64,000 nt of DNA from Alphaproteobacteria bacterium (GCA_023898745.1 CP060237.1:310001-374000), one strand, 5' to 3'. Counted from the first letter of the stretch, positions 18,271 to 27,120 are shown. Program-made: numbers and translations. The notes: generated from the letters alone by a model not told the origin.

Positions 18271-19545
18271 TTATGCCGCAGAGTCAGTAGCAACACCTTG
18301 AGCGATAAACTCTCCACACTCTTGAGCTATTTTTTCAAGTTGAGCTTTCTTTTCAGACAGGTCTTTTGAAACTCTTGTTAGTTCGGAAATCAACTCTTCC
18401 AGACCTTCAAGTCGTGACACAACCCCAGTAAGCTCTTGCTCTTTATTGTTTTTGCTTTCTTTAAACTCGTTAGATTTTGCATTGAGCGACCTCAGGGCTT
18501 CAGATATTATGGACTTCACAGAATCAAGCTCTTTATGTTCTGTTTGGTCTCTAAGACTTACCAAATCAGGTACAGCACGAGACAAGGCATTCTCTAAAAA
18601 CTCACCAGCACTTAAAGAAGACTCCAAAGCCTCTTTATCGTTTTCTAAAGCGCGACACTTGCTTTGCAGAGCCTCACACATCTCTTGGGATTCTTTTGTG
18701 TCAGTCAAACCAAGCGCTTGTTGAGCTTCCCCTTTTAGCTTTTTTTCTGTTTCGGAAAGTTTGTTACAAACACCTTCAAGAGACCTAAACTCCGCAAGAA
18801 CGCTCTGCACTTGTTCTTTCTTTGCGTCTAAAGCCTTTTGCTCACCCTCTAAACGAGTTTTGTTTTGTTGAGCTTCCTTTAGCGCAGCGCTTGCTAAAGT
18901 CAAAGCCTCACCACAAGCCTTACCATCCAGATCAACATCCCCCTCAGAAAGGTTAGAAATTGCAGTGCAAACCCCTCCAAGACGACCGACTTTACCCTTG
19001 AGACTTTCAATCTCTTCGGTTAATTCGCCAGATCTCTTATCAGAATCTTGTTTCTTTTGGTTTAATTTTTCAAGAAAAGCGTTTGACTTTTCTTCGAGAG
19101 AGGCTTGTTTAGCTAATTCGCTCCTAAGCTCAGGAAGCTCTTTCGGGTTTTGTTGAGAATAACTCAAAAGTGCTTTAGCAAGGCTAGCTCTGATTTTCTC
19201 TAACCTCTCTCCAGGAAAAACATCCTCAGAAAAAAACCATGAAAACCGTGAATTAAAAACCCCATGAAAAGCTTCTTCTGTAGGGTAAGCGCGAAACGCC
19301 TCAGGAAGTCCTTTGTATTCATTAAACCCCATTCCTAGAGATTGATACTCTCCATCACTCAAACTAAGCTCTTGATTATTTTTAAGAGTCTCATAAAAAG
19401 CGAAAAGCTGTTGACCAGAAACAGAAACCTCTTCACCAGCACTTAAAAAATATGATCCACTAGAAACACCAAGAATTAAAACTGATGCGCACGTTATTGT
19501 AGAAAAGCCACTAAGTAGCTTTTGTGAAAATTTATTGTTTTTCAT
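18271..19545 (-). CDS. Exported coiled-coil protein
   Basis: Unrecognised 424-residue protein. The N-terminus (MKNNKFSQKLLSGFSTITCA, then SVLILGVSSG) is a signal peptide or signal anchor. Residues ~130-420 are long heptad-type helices rich in Glu, Lys, Leu and Ser, interrupted by Cys-containing links (EGVCNKLS, QEMCEALQSKC). ATG 19545 is chosen over a TTG ten codons upstream. It lies 21 bp upstream of the LD-carboxypeptidase on the same strand, so it is probably cotranscribed; a surface or secreted role is inferred only from the signal. Confidence 0.75.
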   Translation of the reverse strand: MKNNKFSQKLLSGFSTITCASVLILGVSSGSYFLSAGEEVSVSGQQLFAFYETLKNNQELSLSDGEYQSLGMGFNEYKGLPEAFRAYPTEEAFHGVFNSRFSWFFSEDVFPGERLEKIRASLAKALLSYSQQNPKELPELRSELAKQASLEEKSNAFLEKLNQKKQDSDKRSGELTEEIESLKGKVGRLGGVCTAISNLSEGDVDLDGKACGEALTLASAALKEAQQNKTRLEGEQKALDAKKEQVQSVLAEFRSLEGVCNKLSETEKKLKGEAQQALGLTDTKESQEMCEALQSKCRALENDKEALESSLSAGEFLENALSRAVPDLVSLRDQTEHKELDSVKSIISEALRSLNAKSNEFKESKNNKEQELTGVVSRLEGLEELISELTRVSKDLSEKKAQLEKIAQECGEFIAQGVATDSAA

Positions 19546-19601
19546 TTGTAAAATCAAAATATCAACTTTAGACAACTATACAAAGATAAAGGGGGGTTTT
19601 G

Positions 19602-20159
19602 TCAACTCGAGGTTTTGCAAAGTCCGCGACACCGCCAGTCCATAAAGTAATACACATAAAGCGCAATGGTGTAGAAAAATGAAGCATACAAAAATGGATA
19701 TACCCAGGAAATCAAGAAATCCAACTTAAACCAAACACCAAAAATCTGAATGATCAGAATTGCAAAAATGTTGCGAATCAATATCGCAAATGGTGCAAAC
19801 AAGCGCACATGCGTTCCTAGGTGTTTAAGTTTTTCCATTTTGTGCGTGACAAAGCTAATGAACAACCCATGGCCAAATATTGCAGTCACAAGGTTGATGA
19901 TCATCGTGCTATAAGCACCAGAAGCGCCAAAATCATATCCTTGACCCATAAAGAAATACTGCAATCCATACCCAACAACAAAATACATCACAAAAAACGC
20001 AAGATACATGCGACGATATAAAAACCAGAAGGTTCCAAAAATTAAACTCGTCCAGATAGGTTTGATAGATTCGTTTCTGTGTTTGAAATAATACTCCGCA
20101 TCCTGGCTTGGTTTGTTTGGATCAAATGACACAAAGGCTGTAAATTCTTTTTTATCCAT
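19602..20159 (-). CDS. DUF2628-like membrane protein
   Basis: A 185-residue protein with about four to five membrane segments after a soluble N-terminus. The pattern IWTSLIFGTFWFLYRRMYLA resembles the FGPFWLLYRRM signature of DUF2628 proteins, whose function is unknown. It ends with a short basic/Cys tail (DWRCRGLCKTSS). It stands alone upstream of the coiled-coil gene on the same strand with a 56-bp gap. Confidence 0.7.
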   Translation of the reverse strand: MDKKEFTAFVSFDPNKPSQDAEYYFKHRNESIKPIWTSLIFGTFWFLYRRMYLAFFVMYFVVGYGLQYFFMGQGYDFGASGAYSTMIINLVTAIFGHGLFISFVTHKMEKLKHLGTHVRLFAPFAILIRNIFAILIIQIFGVWFKLDFLISWVYPFLYASFFYTIALYVYYFMDWRCRGLCKTSS

Positions 20160-20199
20160 ATATTTGAATAAGAATCATTTTACTCATAGTGAGCAATTT

Positions 20200-20470
20200 C
20201 ATAAAAGTTTTCAAGTTTAATAAATATAACTATATAAATATATATTTTGGTTGTTTTTGTTGGCCCTGGGGAAAGTGTGGAAAAGTGTAATTTTTGAATT
20301 ATAAAGTGTGACCTAAAGGTGCTACCTATCTTGTTTTAAACAATGTTTCAAAGTATGTTTTTTAGGTGTGAAAAACTAATTGAAAACTAGGTGGGTTTTT
20401 AACCTTATCCACAGAGGGGGTGGTTTTTCATTTTTTATACATATGAATTCACAGGTTTTTAACAGGGGGG
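20200..20470. other. Possible replication-origin-like region
   Basis: The 428-bp gap 20160-20587 has an AT-rich core (about 20205-20260), a perfect DnaA-box consensus TTATCCACA at 20405-20413, a one-mismatch box TGTGGAAAA (TTTTCCACA on the other strand) at 20276-20284, and several GTGTG/CACAG words. These fit an origin but a single perfect box is weak evidence, and the flanking genes are not the usual alphaproteobacterial origin neighbours. Confidence 0.3.
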
Positions 20471-20473
20471 TAG

Positions 20474-20540
20474 CGTCATCACGAGGAGCGCAGCGACGTG
20501 TTGATCCATAATAGATGGCCACACTTCGCTCGCCATGACG
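20474..20540. repeat. Family A paired hairpin repeat
   Basis: A CAC/GTG unit (core GGAGCGCAGCGAC) head to head with a GGC/GCC-type unit (core ACTTCGCT), just before tRNA-Val. Confidence 0.9.
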
Positions 20541-20587
20541 AGACTTCGGAGTGGCTCATCTAACAAAAATATGCTAAAACTAATCAG

Positions 20588-20662
20588 GATCGCATAGCTC
20601 AGCGGTAGAGCACTACCTTGACATGGTAGGGGTCACAGGTTCAAATCCTGTTGTGATCACCA
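20588..20662 (+). tRNA. tRNA-Val(GAC)
   Basis: Cloverleaf with acceptor GATCGCA/TGTGATC, D arm GCTC-AGCGGTA-GAGC, anticodon stem-loop CTACC-TTGACAT-GGTAG (anticodon GAC), T arm with GGTTCAAATCC, discriminator A and an encoded CCA. 75 nt. Confidence 0.95.
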
Positions 20663-20677
20663 TTAGTGGTTTGAGGT

Positions 20678-20747
20678 GTCATCACGAGGAGCGCAGCGAC
20701 GTGGTGATCCATGGATAGCCACAACCCTTTCAGGGTTTCGCTATGAC
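20678..20747. repeat. Family A pair overlapping a gene end
   Basis: A CAC/GTG unit (core GGAGCGCAGCGAC) plus a variant unit (core ACCCTTTCAGGGT) whose last bases, read on the minus strand, are the final codons and stop of the thioredoxin-like gene. Confidence 0.85.
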
Positions 20748-21215
20748 AACCCCTCGCTTTATCATCGGCACATACCCAATCTCTTCATCCTTTAAAACCA
20801 TATACTGAATCTCACCATCCACCAATTTAGCTTCAATAGGATTTTTTAACTCTGCATGCACCATTTTTTGATACGAAATATTGTTCTTCATCCATTTTAT
20901 CTGTGCATCAGAAAAACCTAGTTTCTGAGCGATTTCATTAGGAGAGAGTTCAGGATCCTGCTCAAATTTGTAAAACTTTTCACTAATGTGCCAAAACTCA
21001 GATATTCTAAACTTCTTAATTAAACTCAAAACAAAAATCTGCAGCGCCTCATCATGATCACCCATTAAAACAGGTTGATAAATAATCATGGTATCTTTCT
21101 CAACAGATGGGTTTTTGTGAAACTTAAAACACGATTTGCACAGAGGTGACATATAATATGTGATGACTTGTTTAGGGTGTTTGGTTTCGCCTTCAATCAA
21201 AATATATTTGGCCAA
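20730..21215 (-). CDS. Thioredoxin-fold (DsbA-like) protein
   Basis: A 161-residue protein beginning with a beta strand and a CxxC motif (VITYYMSPLCKSCFKFHK, Cys-26 and Cys-29), then a helical insert (ISEKFYKFEQDPELSPNE) and a cis-Pro-like GYVPMIKRG near the end, the order of a DsbA/thioredoxin fold. It has no signal peptide, so it is probably cytosolic. The terminal Val-Val-Ile-Ala-Lys-Pro and stop are read from a family A repeat (GTCATAGCGAAACCCTGA). Fold assignment is moderate; a DsbA-like disulfide or FrnE-like role is only inferred. Confidence 0.6.
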   Translation of the reverse strand: MAKYILIEGETKHPKQVITYYMSPLCKSCFKFHKNPSVEKDTMIIYQPVLMGDHDEALQIFVLSLIKKFRISEFWHISEKFYKFEQDPELSPNEIAQKLGFSDAQIKWMKNNISYQKMVHAELKNPIEAKLVDGEIQYMVLKDEEIGYVPMIKRGVVIAKP

Positions 21216-21279
21216 TAAAAAAAGAATGGTTTTTTATATAAGCTGTTTTCTTATTTTAAAGTCAAAACAAGAGGGTAAA

Positions 21280-22815
21280 TCAATCATCTTTGGGATTTTC
21301 TACTTCTAAAACTCCATCCAAAACCTCATCCGTCCAGCCTGTTGCATCCAACATCTCTAGCAGCGCATGTCGCCATCCTGTTTTCCATGATTCGCTCGGG
21401 TGAGGTTTGTGAGTTGAGAATGTTTGTTGCATTTTTTCTGTTAGTTCATCAATCTCCTCTCTAAAGCGATACAACATTGGGTGTTTAGGATTTAGCGTTG
21501 GTATTTTAAACAAATGACCTTTTGTTGTTTTAGAAACTGATGCGTCTGAAAAGACCTTTTTTAAAACGCTGAGAGCTTTGTCGTATTTGTAGTTTTGTTC
21601 TTTTAACTTTAGTCTAAGGTCTTTAATATGTGTCGCGGCATTTTTTTTATGTGTTTGGGTGATATTTGGTTTTGAAACAATAGAGTTACAGTTTGTTGGA
21701 TTAAAGTGTGTGGTTTTTGGTGTCTCGTTGTTATCATCATTGAGTTCTTGATTAGGGGTTGAAAAAGTTTTTTGTTCTGTATTGGTTGTTGAGTGAGTTG
21801 CGGTGTTTTGTTCTGGCTTAGAGCTCTGTTGTTTAACTTGTTTTGTTTTGGTGTTTTTATTTTTTTCAATAGATGCTATAGATTGTGATGCCACAGATTC
21901 TATTGCCTTTTTCTGTAATGCAAAGAGCGCTAATATTTGAATACTAAGAATTTTTCCAAGTTTACTTAAAAATGACTGAGCGGTTAGAGAACTATCTTGC
22001 CTCATAACATCAAATATGCTGTACTCCCCTTCAAAGAATTCGTTTTCTTCAGTTGTGCGTGTGTATAGAAAATTTCGCATAACCTTGCTGTTTTCAGTTG
22101 TACCTATGCCAGGATATCGTGCGAATTCCTCTTTTGTAATTTTTGGAAGCAAAACGCTTAAGCTTGTTTTTAGTTCAAGTTTTAAAAATTCAGGATGACT
22201 TTTAAGGCCTGAATACCTTTTCACACCTATGTTTCGCAAAAGACTTGAAAAAACGTTACCACATGATACACTTAACACCTCTATCATTTCATGAAATATA
22301 CTAGCATCAAATAAAAATATATCTTCTGTTATGCATTTAAGGAGTGTGCTTGTATCCATAGTTGATTTTTGTTGGGAAGATGCTTTTTTTGAGAAAAAAT
22401 CTAAACTTGATTTTTGGTGCTCTACTACAAGAAATTTTGTGTACAAATCTAAAAATATAGCTGTCAAATCTTCATGTGTTTGTGAGTATTGATAGTTCGT
22501 GATGAGACGTTTTAATAATTTAAGACTTTCGATGTTATGAGATAAAATTTTTACCCCTGTGCGTTGAAAGTCTTCTATTATGGTGTTTTTTTCTTTTGTG
22601 TGCGTATCATCTTTTTCTGGGGGTTTGGACAACATTTTTTCAACAAAAACTTTCCAGTTTGGATTTTCTAGTGTGGTTTTAAACTGTTGTTGCTGCAATA
22701 TTTTTGCTTCAACAATTTCTCCAATTGTTTCGGTGGTTTGATTGAGCTCTAAAGCTCTAGGGTCTTGCATAATTGGCTGTTCAACAATATGCAGTGTTGT
22801 AGCAATTAAAAACAT
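21280..22815 (-). CDS. Hypothetical protein with low-complexity middle
   Basis: An unrecognised 511-residue protein. The N-terminal two thirds are helical (QTTETIGEIVEAKILQQQQF onward), followed by a long Thr/Asn/Gln/Lys-rich linker (~315-395) and a compact C-terminal part (KALSVLKKVFSDASV ... GWRHALLEMLDATGW). The first ~12 residues are hydrophobic (MFLIATTLHIVE) but too short for a clear signal peptide. The linker suggests two domains separated by a flexible segment. There are no close neighbours on the same strand: tRNA-Phe lies upstream and the thioredoxin-like gene 64 bp downstream. Confidence 0.65.
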   Translation of the reverse strand: MFLIATTLHIVEQPIMQDPRALELNQTTETIGEIVEAKILQQQQFKTTLENPNWKVFVEKMLSKPPEKDDTHTKEKNTIIEDFQRTGVKILSHNIESLKLLKRLITNYQYSQTHEDLTAIFLDLYTKFLVVEHQKSSLDFFSKKASSQQKSTMDTSTLLKCITEDIFLFDASIFHEMIEVLSVSCGNVFSSLLRNIGVKRYSGLKSHPEFLKLELKTSLSVLLPKITKEEFARYPGIGTTENSKVMRNFLYTRTTEENEFFEGEYSIFDVMRQDSSLTAQSFLSKLGKILSIQILALFALQKKAIESVASQSIASIEKNKNTKTKQVKQQSSKPEQNTATHSTTNTEQKTFSTPNQELNDDNNETPKTTHFNPTNCNSIVSKPNITQTHKKNAATHIKDLRLKLKEQNYKYDKALSVLKKVFSDASVSKTTKGHLFKIPTLNPKHPMLYRFREEIDELTEKMQQTFSTHKPHPSESWKTGWRHALLEMLDATGWTDEVLDGVLEVENPKDD

Positions 22816-22892
22816 TTTTTAATAATATATTGATACCTGTGGGTATATCCTAAACTATATAGCATATTGAAGCAAAGATTTTTTAAAAGACA

Positions 22893-22968
22893 TGGTGCCC
22901 GGAGGCGGACTCGAACCACCGACACAAGGATTTTCAGTCCTTTGCTCTACCAACTGAGCTATCCGGGC
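22893..22968 (-). tRNA. tRNA-Phe(GAA)
   Basis: Reverse-complement cloverleaf: acceptor GCCCGGA/TCCGGGC, D arm GCTCAGTTGGTAGAGC, anticodon stem-loop AAGGA-CTGAAAA-TCCTT (GAA), T loop GGTTCGAGTCC, discriminator A and an encoded CCA. 76 nt. Confidence 0.96.
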
Positions 22969-23004
22969 CCCATACTGAATATTAAATGGTTTTGTTGAGT
23001 ATGT

Positions 23005-23120
23005 CTATCCGTCCGTCTTCACTAATTTTGCCAAAGGCAAAATTTAGCTTTGACACGACTGTGTCGAAGTGTGTGAGGTGGACACCTCGACGAAGCGCGT
23101 AGCGCGAAGGCGGGCCATCT
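23005..23120. repeat. Family C core without flanking A units
   Basis: A diverged copy of the C core in reverse orientation: CCGTCTTCACTAATTTTGCC, hairpin TTTTGCCAAAGGCAAAA, GACACGACTGTGTCG, ending GCGAAGGCGGGCC. The outer A arms seen elsewhere are missing. It occupies most of the 237-bp gap between tRNA-Phe and the portal gene. Confidence 0.75.
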
Positions 23121-23205
23121 AAAATTTAGCCCAAATGTTCAAAAACCATAGACACTAACCAAAACCCCAGCTAATTTGTTGCATAATTCACCCAAATTTT
23201 TACCT

Positions 23206-24285
23206 ATGTTCTTTAAGAAAAAATCTCATATCTCTCTTTTTGCCGCACAAAAAGCGCAGTTATACCCTGAGAAAAACTATACCGCACTATCCAAAAATGG
23301 CTATGAAAAAAACATCATCGTGTATCGCTGTATCAGCTTAATTGCCAAAAGTGCAGCCAGCATTCCTTTAATTTTATACAATAAGACACATGAAATTCAT
23401 GACAACCACCCTTTGTTAGATCTGATAAGAGAGCCAGTTTTGCATATGAATTATCATAGCTTTATGGAGAAAGTGATTTCACATTATCTGTTGTTTGGGA
23501 ATGTATATTTGCATTTCCAAGATGGACAGTTTAGATTTCTCAAGCCTGAAACTGTTTCGATTGTAACGAATCAATTTGGTGAAATTACACATTATAAAAC
23601 TGAAGATCAAAAGATGCATTGTGTAGAGGATGTGTTGCATCTCAAAACATTTCACCCACGGCAAGAGCATTATGGTTTGAGTCCTGTTGAAGCTGCGATT
23701 CAGGCGATCGAATATTACAATTCCATTGTGATGCATAATATAAGTCTCATAAAAAACGGCGGACGACCAACGGGAGCATTGATGTTGGAAAATGAATATA
23801 TGACAAGCATTCAAAGAGAGGAGTTACGTCGCAATGTTAATGCTTATTATACGGGTGAAATTAATGCGGGGCGCATTTTAGTGTTAGAAGGAAAATTCAA
23901 ATGGATCGAGATGGGGTTGTCACCTAAAGATATGGATTTCTTATCTGCGAAAAATGGGGCAGCATGCGAAATTGCCACAAGTTTTGGTGTGTCACCGATT
24001 TTGGTGGGGCTAATTGATAAGGCAAGTTACAACAATTACAAAGAGGCGCGGATGCAGCTGTGGGAAGATACTGTAATTCCCTTGTTAACCAAGATAATTT
24101 CGATGCTCAACACATTTTTGCACAGGTGTTACGATAGTGATTTACACTTTGAATTTAATACAGATCATATATCTGCACTGACATCACAGCATGATGAAAA
24201 ATGGAGTAAATTAAATGCATGTAAGTTTTTGACGGATGATGAGAAGCGGGAGGCTGTGGGGTATTCTCCAAAAGATGTGTCGTAA
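23206..24285 (+). CDS. HK97-family phage/GTA portal protein
   Basis: A 360-residue portal protein: KNIIVYRCISLIAKSAASIP near the start, GNVYLHF, EDVLHLKTF, YGLSPVEAAIQAIE, GGRPTGALML, and DMDFLSAKNGAACEIATSFG followed by VSP near residue 260, all typical of HK97-type portals and of gene-transfer-agent portals in alphaproteobacteria. Portals form the dodecameric ring for DNA entry into capsids. No terminase, protease or capsid gene is nearby, and scattered GTA genes are known in Rickettsiales. The frame is intact and seems maintained. ATG 23206 is used, since codons upstream are not family-like. Confidence 0.93.
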   Translation: MFFKKKSHISLFAAQKAQLYPEKNYTALSKNGYEKNIIVYRCISLIAKSAASIPLILYNKTHEIHDNHPLLDLIREPVLHMNYHSFMEKVISHYLLFGNVYLHFQDGQFRFLKPETVSIVTNQFGEITHYKTEDQKMHCVEDVLHLKTFHPRQEHYGLSPVEAAIQAIEYYNSIVMHNISLIKNGGRPTGALMLENEYMTSIQREELRRNVNAYYTGEINAGRILVLEGKFKWIEMGLSPKDMDFLSAKNGAACEIATSFGVSPILVGLIDKASYNNYKEARMQLWEDTVIPLLTKIISMLNTFLHRCYDSDLHFEFNTDHISALTSQHDEKWSKLNACKFLTDDEKREAVGYSPKDVS

Positions 24286-24296
24286 TAGCAGGGCAC

Positions 24297-24380
24297 CGTC
24301 ATTGCGAGCTCGCCGTAGCTTTAGCGAAGGCGGCGTGGCAATCCATGGATCACCACGTCACTTCGCTCCTCGTGATGACG
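24297..24380. repeat. Family A paired hairpin repeat
   Basis: A TGC/GCA unit with long core (CGCCGTAGCTTTAGCGAAGG) head to head with a CAC/GTG unit (core GTCACTTCGCTC), in the 200-bp gap after the portal gene. Confidence 0.9.
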
Positions 24381-24485
24381 ACCTAATTCTTGCAATTCTG
24401 CATTCTGAATGCAGAATTTTCATCAGTCTATATTGCAAAATTACAAACCTGTTAGTTAAAATAAAAAAAAGTCTTGTATATTCAT

Positions 24486-25625
24486 ATGTTTAAGCGCGAT
24501 ATTGCCGATCATATTAAAAAACTTGCGAGGCAGTTTCCGGTTATCACGATAACAGGACCTCGGCAATCAGGCAAAACAACGTTAGCAAAAACTTTATTTC
24601 CTGATAAACTTTATGTGAATCTTGAAGAGTTGGGTCCGAGGCAATTAGCAAAAAGCGATCCAAAAGAATTTTTATCTTTTTATAAAGACGGTGCAATTAT
24701 TGATGAAGCGCAATATGTGCCAGAATTATTCTCATATATACAAGTGCGTGTAGATCAAAAAGATACGCCAGGAGAGTTTATTTTAACAGGGTCGCAGAAT
24801 TTTCTGATGATGGAGAATATCACGCAGTCTTTAGCTGGGCGCGTTGGTGTTGTTGAGCTGTTGCCATTGAGTTATCATGAAATTCAAACTGAAATTTCTA
24901 TAGCTAGTCCTTATGAGCTGCTTGTTAAAGGATTTTACCCACGGATCTATAATGCCAATATTGAATCGTCGCTTTTTTACAAATCCTACATTCAAACGTA
25001 TGTAGAAAGAGATGTGAGGCAAATTAAGAATATAGAAAATTTGGATACATTTCAGAAATTTATGAAGCTATGTGCTATGAGAGTAGGACAGTTGTTGAAT
25101 GTATCTGCTTTAGCTTTAGAGTGTGGCGTTTCTCAAAACACAGCAAAAAATTGGCTCTCGCTTTTGAAAACAAGTTATATTGCGTTTACGCTTATGCCGC
25201 ATTTCAAAAATTTTAACAAGCGTTTAGTTAAACAGCCTAAGTTATATTTTTATGATACAGGGCTTGCGGGTGCATTGCTTGATGTAGAGGAGATAACACC
25301 AGAACACAATCTCAAAGGGCGATTGTTTGAGAATTTTGTTGTGACAGAACTGATCAAGACGAGATGGAATCAGTTAAAAACTCATAATCTTTACTTTTGG
25401 CGCGATAGTGCGGGGCATGAAGTCGATGTGGTTTTTGAAGCAGGGGATGAATTGGTGCCGATAGAAATAAAAGCGAGCCAAACATTTCGTCAGGAGTTTT
25501 TCAAAGAGTTGAATTATTTTAAAACGCTATCTCAAGGATCGAGAAGTCACTTGGTGTATGCGGGAGAAGAGGATTTACCAAAGGGCGTTGTATCTTGGAG
25601 GAATGTTCAGTCCATTTTGATGTAA
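24486..25625 (+). CDS. AAA-type ATPase with DUF4143 domain
   Basis: A 379-residue protein of the common AAA_14 plus DUF4143 architecture: Walker A TGPRQSGKTTL near residue 24, Walker B GAIIDEAQYVPEL near 72, sensor ILTGSQNFL, Arg-rich SLAGRVGVVELLPLS, then the DUF4143 nuclease-like part (LKGRLFENFVVTELIK ... RDSAGHEVDVVFEA, VPIEIKASQTF). The E-x-D-x-x and IEIKAS residues resemble a PD-(D/E)xK centre. The biological role of this family is not established. ATG 24486 is chosen. It is usually found as a single mobile-looking gene, as here. Confidence 0.9.
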   Translation: MFKRDIADHIKKLARQFPVITITGPRQSGKTTLAKTLFPDKLYVNLEELGPRQLAKSDPKEFLSFYKDGAIIDEAQYVPELFSYIQVRVDQKDTPGEFILTGSQNFLMMENITQSLAGRVGVVELLPLSYHEIQTEISIASPYELLVKGFYPRIYNANIESSLFYKSYIQTYVERDVRQIKNIENLDTFQKFMKLCAMRVGQLLNVSALALECGVSQNTAKNWLSLLKTSYIAFTLMPHFKNFNKRLVKQPKLYFYDTGLAGALLDVEEITPEHNLKGRLFENFVVTELIKTRWNQLKTHNLYFWRDSAGHEVDVVFEAGDELVPIEIKASQTFRQEFFKELNYFKTLSQGSRSHLVYAGEEDLPKGVVSWRNVQSILM

Positions 25626-25631
25626 GAGAAG

Positions 25632-25907
25632 TGTCATTGCGAGCTGATTCATCCCCACGAATTAAATATGCGCAGACGTCATCACGAGCCTTGCGTAGCA
25701 AGGCGTGGTGATCTAGAAAAACATGGATGGCTACGCCGCCTTCGCTAAAGCTACGGCGCGCTCGCCATGACGGTCGCCGTCCTTATATTTTTCTATCAAT
25801 TTTTCTAGAATAAAAGCTTGCATGGTTAAGCGTTTAAGACTTTTTGGATTTTAGAAAATTCGTGGGGATGAATCAGATCACCACGTCGCTTCGCTCCTCG
25901 TGATGAC
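25632..25907. repeat. Composite family A repeat, empty-site version of 7143-7408
   Basis: 25632-25800 is the reverse complement of the 7143-7408 copy but lacks the 84-bp pair nested there. It holds the conserved tail (GATTCATCCCCACGAATTAA), a CAC/GTG unit (core GCCTTGCGTAGCAAGGC) and a long-core GGC/GCC unit. 25800-25860 is AT-rich unique sequence, then GATTTTAGAAAATTCGTGGG and a CAC/GTG arm. It fills the 322-bp gap. Confidence 0.85.
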
Positions 25908-25947
25908 AGTAGGTTGTCCGCTAGTGATAAGGTGGTCCGTGTGACAA

Positions 25948-26832
25948 TCACACCATCTTAATCGTAACCGTGCCCTCACTTGATTTCCCTTGTCCATTTG
26001 TCACTTTATACGTGATATATCCAACCAGATAAATGGAAAACAACGATTGTGGAGGTGGGGTGTAAAGCAAGCATGTGCCTTTCACGCACGCCTCACCTGT
26101 AATATCCAAGCCAACCAATTCATATGTAAAGTCACTCTTATGGTTGGAAACAATTTTAGATAAATCAATCGAAAGCTTACATTCTGTTTGCACGCAAATA
26201 TCTTTCGTGCGGGGAAAATCCAAGATTTCCATTAGTTGGCAATAAAGGGGTGATAACCATTCTCTTTGGATACCTAAACACATAAAATCCTCATGAAAAT
26301 CCTTAAAGGATTTAATGATGCGTTTGCCTTCACTTTCTAAAACTTTCACGGCATATCCGTAAATGCCACCAAATTTTTTCAAGGATAATCCGTCTAATAA
26401 TAACGGCTTGATGCAATTGCATGGTGAGGTAAGGTTAAGGTGTGATGTGACAAACCCAATTATAATACCTACGATTTTTGCAGGCTGCGCTTCAAAGAAC
26501 TTAAGCAATTTCTTGCAATCCAGTTCATTCACCACAATCTTTTGATCATCAAATACTAGAATATATGCCTCACAAGAAAAAGTATCGAAAGGATTATCAG
26601 GATTTGTGCTTTGGATTTTGAGTGTATGAATGCCTTGTGTCAGTGTTAAACTTGAAATATCAACAATAAATAACTCGCCGCTTTGCAGATGAATGGGCGT
26701 AGACACATTATCAACTAGTGCTTCAACAGAGTCGCTGCCTTTAATTAAACCAGAAATGATATTGCCGGTTAAAACCTGATTATCAAGGAGGCAGCCTTTG
26801 GTTGTGAACTCGAGAGAAAGTGCAAAAGACAT
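25948..26832 (-). CDS. Hypothetical protein with Ig/cadherin-like end
   Basis: A 294-residue protein of largely beta character. The C-terminal strands (YLVGYITYKVTNGQGKSSEG, then TVTIKMV) match the pattern typical of bacterial cadherin/Big-like repeats, and the first ~95 residues could be another beta sandwich (GIHTLKIQSTNPDNPFDTFS). The middle contains several cysteines (SPCNCIKPLL). No signal peptide is seen. It may be a structural or adhesive protein; function unknown. Confidence 0.55.
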   Translation of the reverse strand: MSFALSLEFTTKGCLLDNQVLTGNIISGLIKGSDSVEALVDNVSTPIHLQSGELFIVDISSLTLTQGIHTLKIQSTNPDNPFDTFSCEAYILVFDDQKIVVNELDCKKLLKFFEAQPAKIVGIIIGFVTSHLNLTSPCNCIKPLLLDGLSLKKFGGIYGYAVKVLESEGKRIIKSFKDFHEDFMCLGIQREWLSPLYCQLMEILDFPRTKDICVQTECKLSIDLSKIVSNHKSDFTYELVGLDITGEACVKGTCLLYTPPPQSLFSIYLVGYITYKVTNGQGKSSEGTVTIKMV

Positions 26833-27002
26833 TAGCTGATTTTTAACGCCAGGTCATACTTTAATGTACCATAAATGATGAGTATAACGAAGTATAGCGT
26901 TTGTAAATTGACTTAAGTGCACAAGTCACATGATTCTGTTCTAGTCCACGTACATATTAGACTGAAAAAACATCTTGTAAATTTAGCTTTGCATCTATTG
27001 CG

Positions 27003-27097
27003 AAAGATTAATCTTTGTTAGGAAGAGATGAAGTGAGTTGAGAGTTTTTTCAATAACGCAGAGATTCAAAAATCCAACCTCAACATCTCTTGATTCA
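27003..27097 (+). repeat. 95-bp direct repeat, upstream copy
   Basis: Nearly identical to 29078-29172. It starts with AAAGATTAATCTTTGTTAGG, which at the downstream copy is the last codons and stop of the BspA-like gene, so this copy looks like the remnant 3' end of a deleted neighbour gene. The rest of the 349-bp gap (26833-27002) shows nothing recognisable. Confidence 0.9.
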
Positions 27098-27120
27098 CAA
27101 GGTAACAACACCCTCCCTCC

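Noticed and set aside
21280..22815. HicA-like domain in the C-terminal part of the 511-residue protein
   Set aside because: The words KGHLFKIPT and NPKHPMLY suggested it, but the catalytic His context and size do not fit, so no function is assigned.
24297..24493. Coding frame linking the portal gene to the AAA ATPase gene
   Set aside because: It is a read-through of a family A pair; ATG 24486 fits the ATPase family start and no phage gene follows the portal.
25632..25907. Insertion sequence remnant
   Set aside because: No transposase fragment is detectable; the region is explained by family A units and a shared tail.
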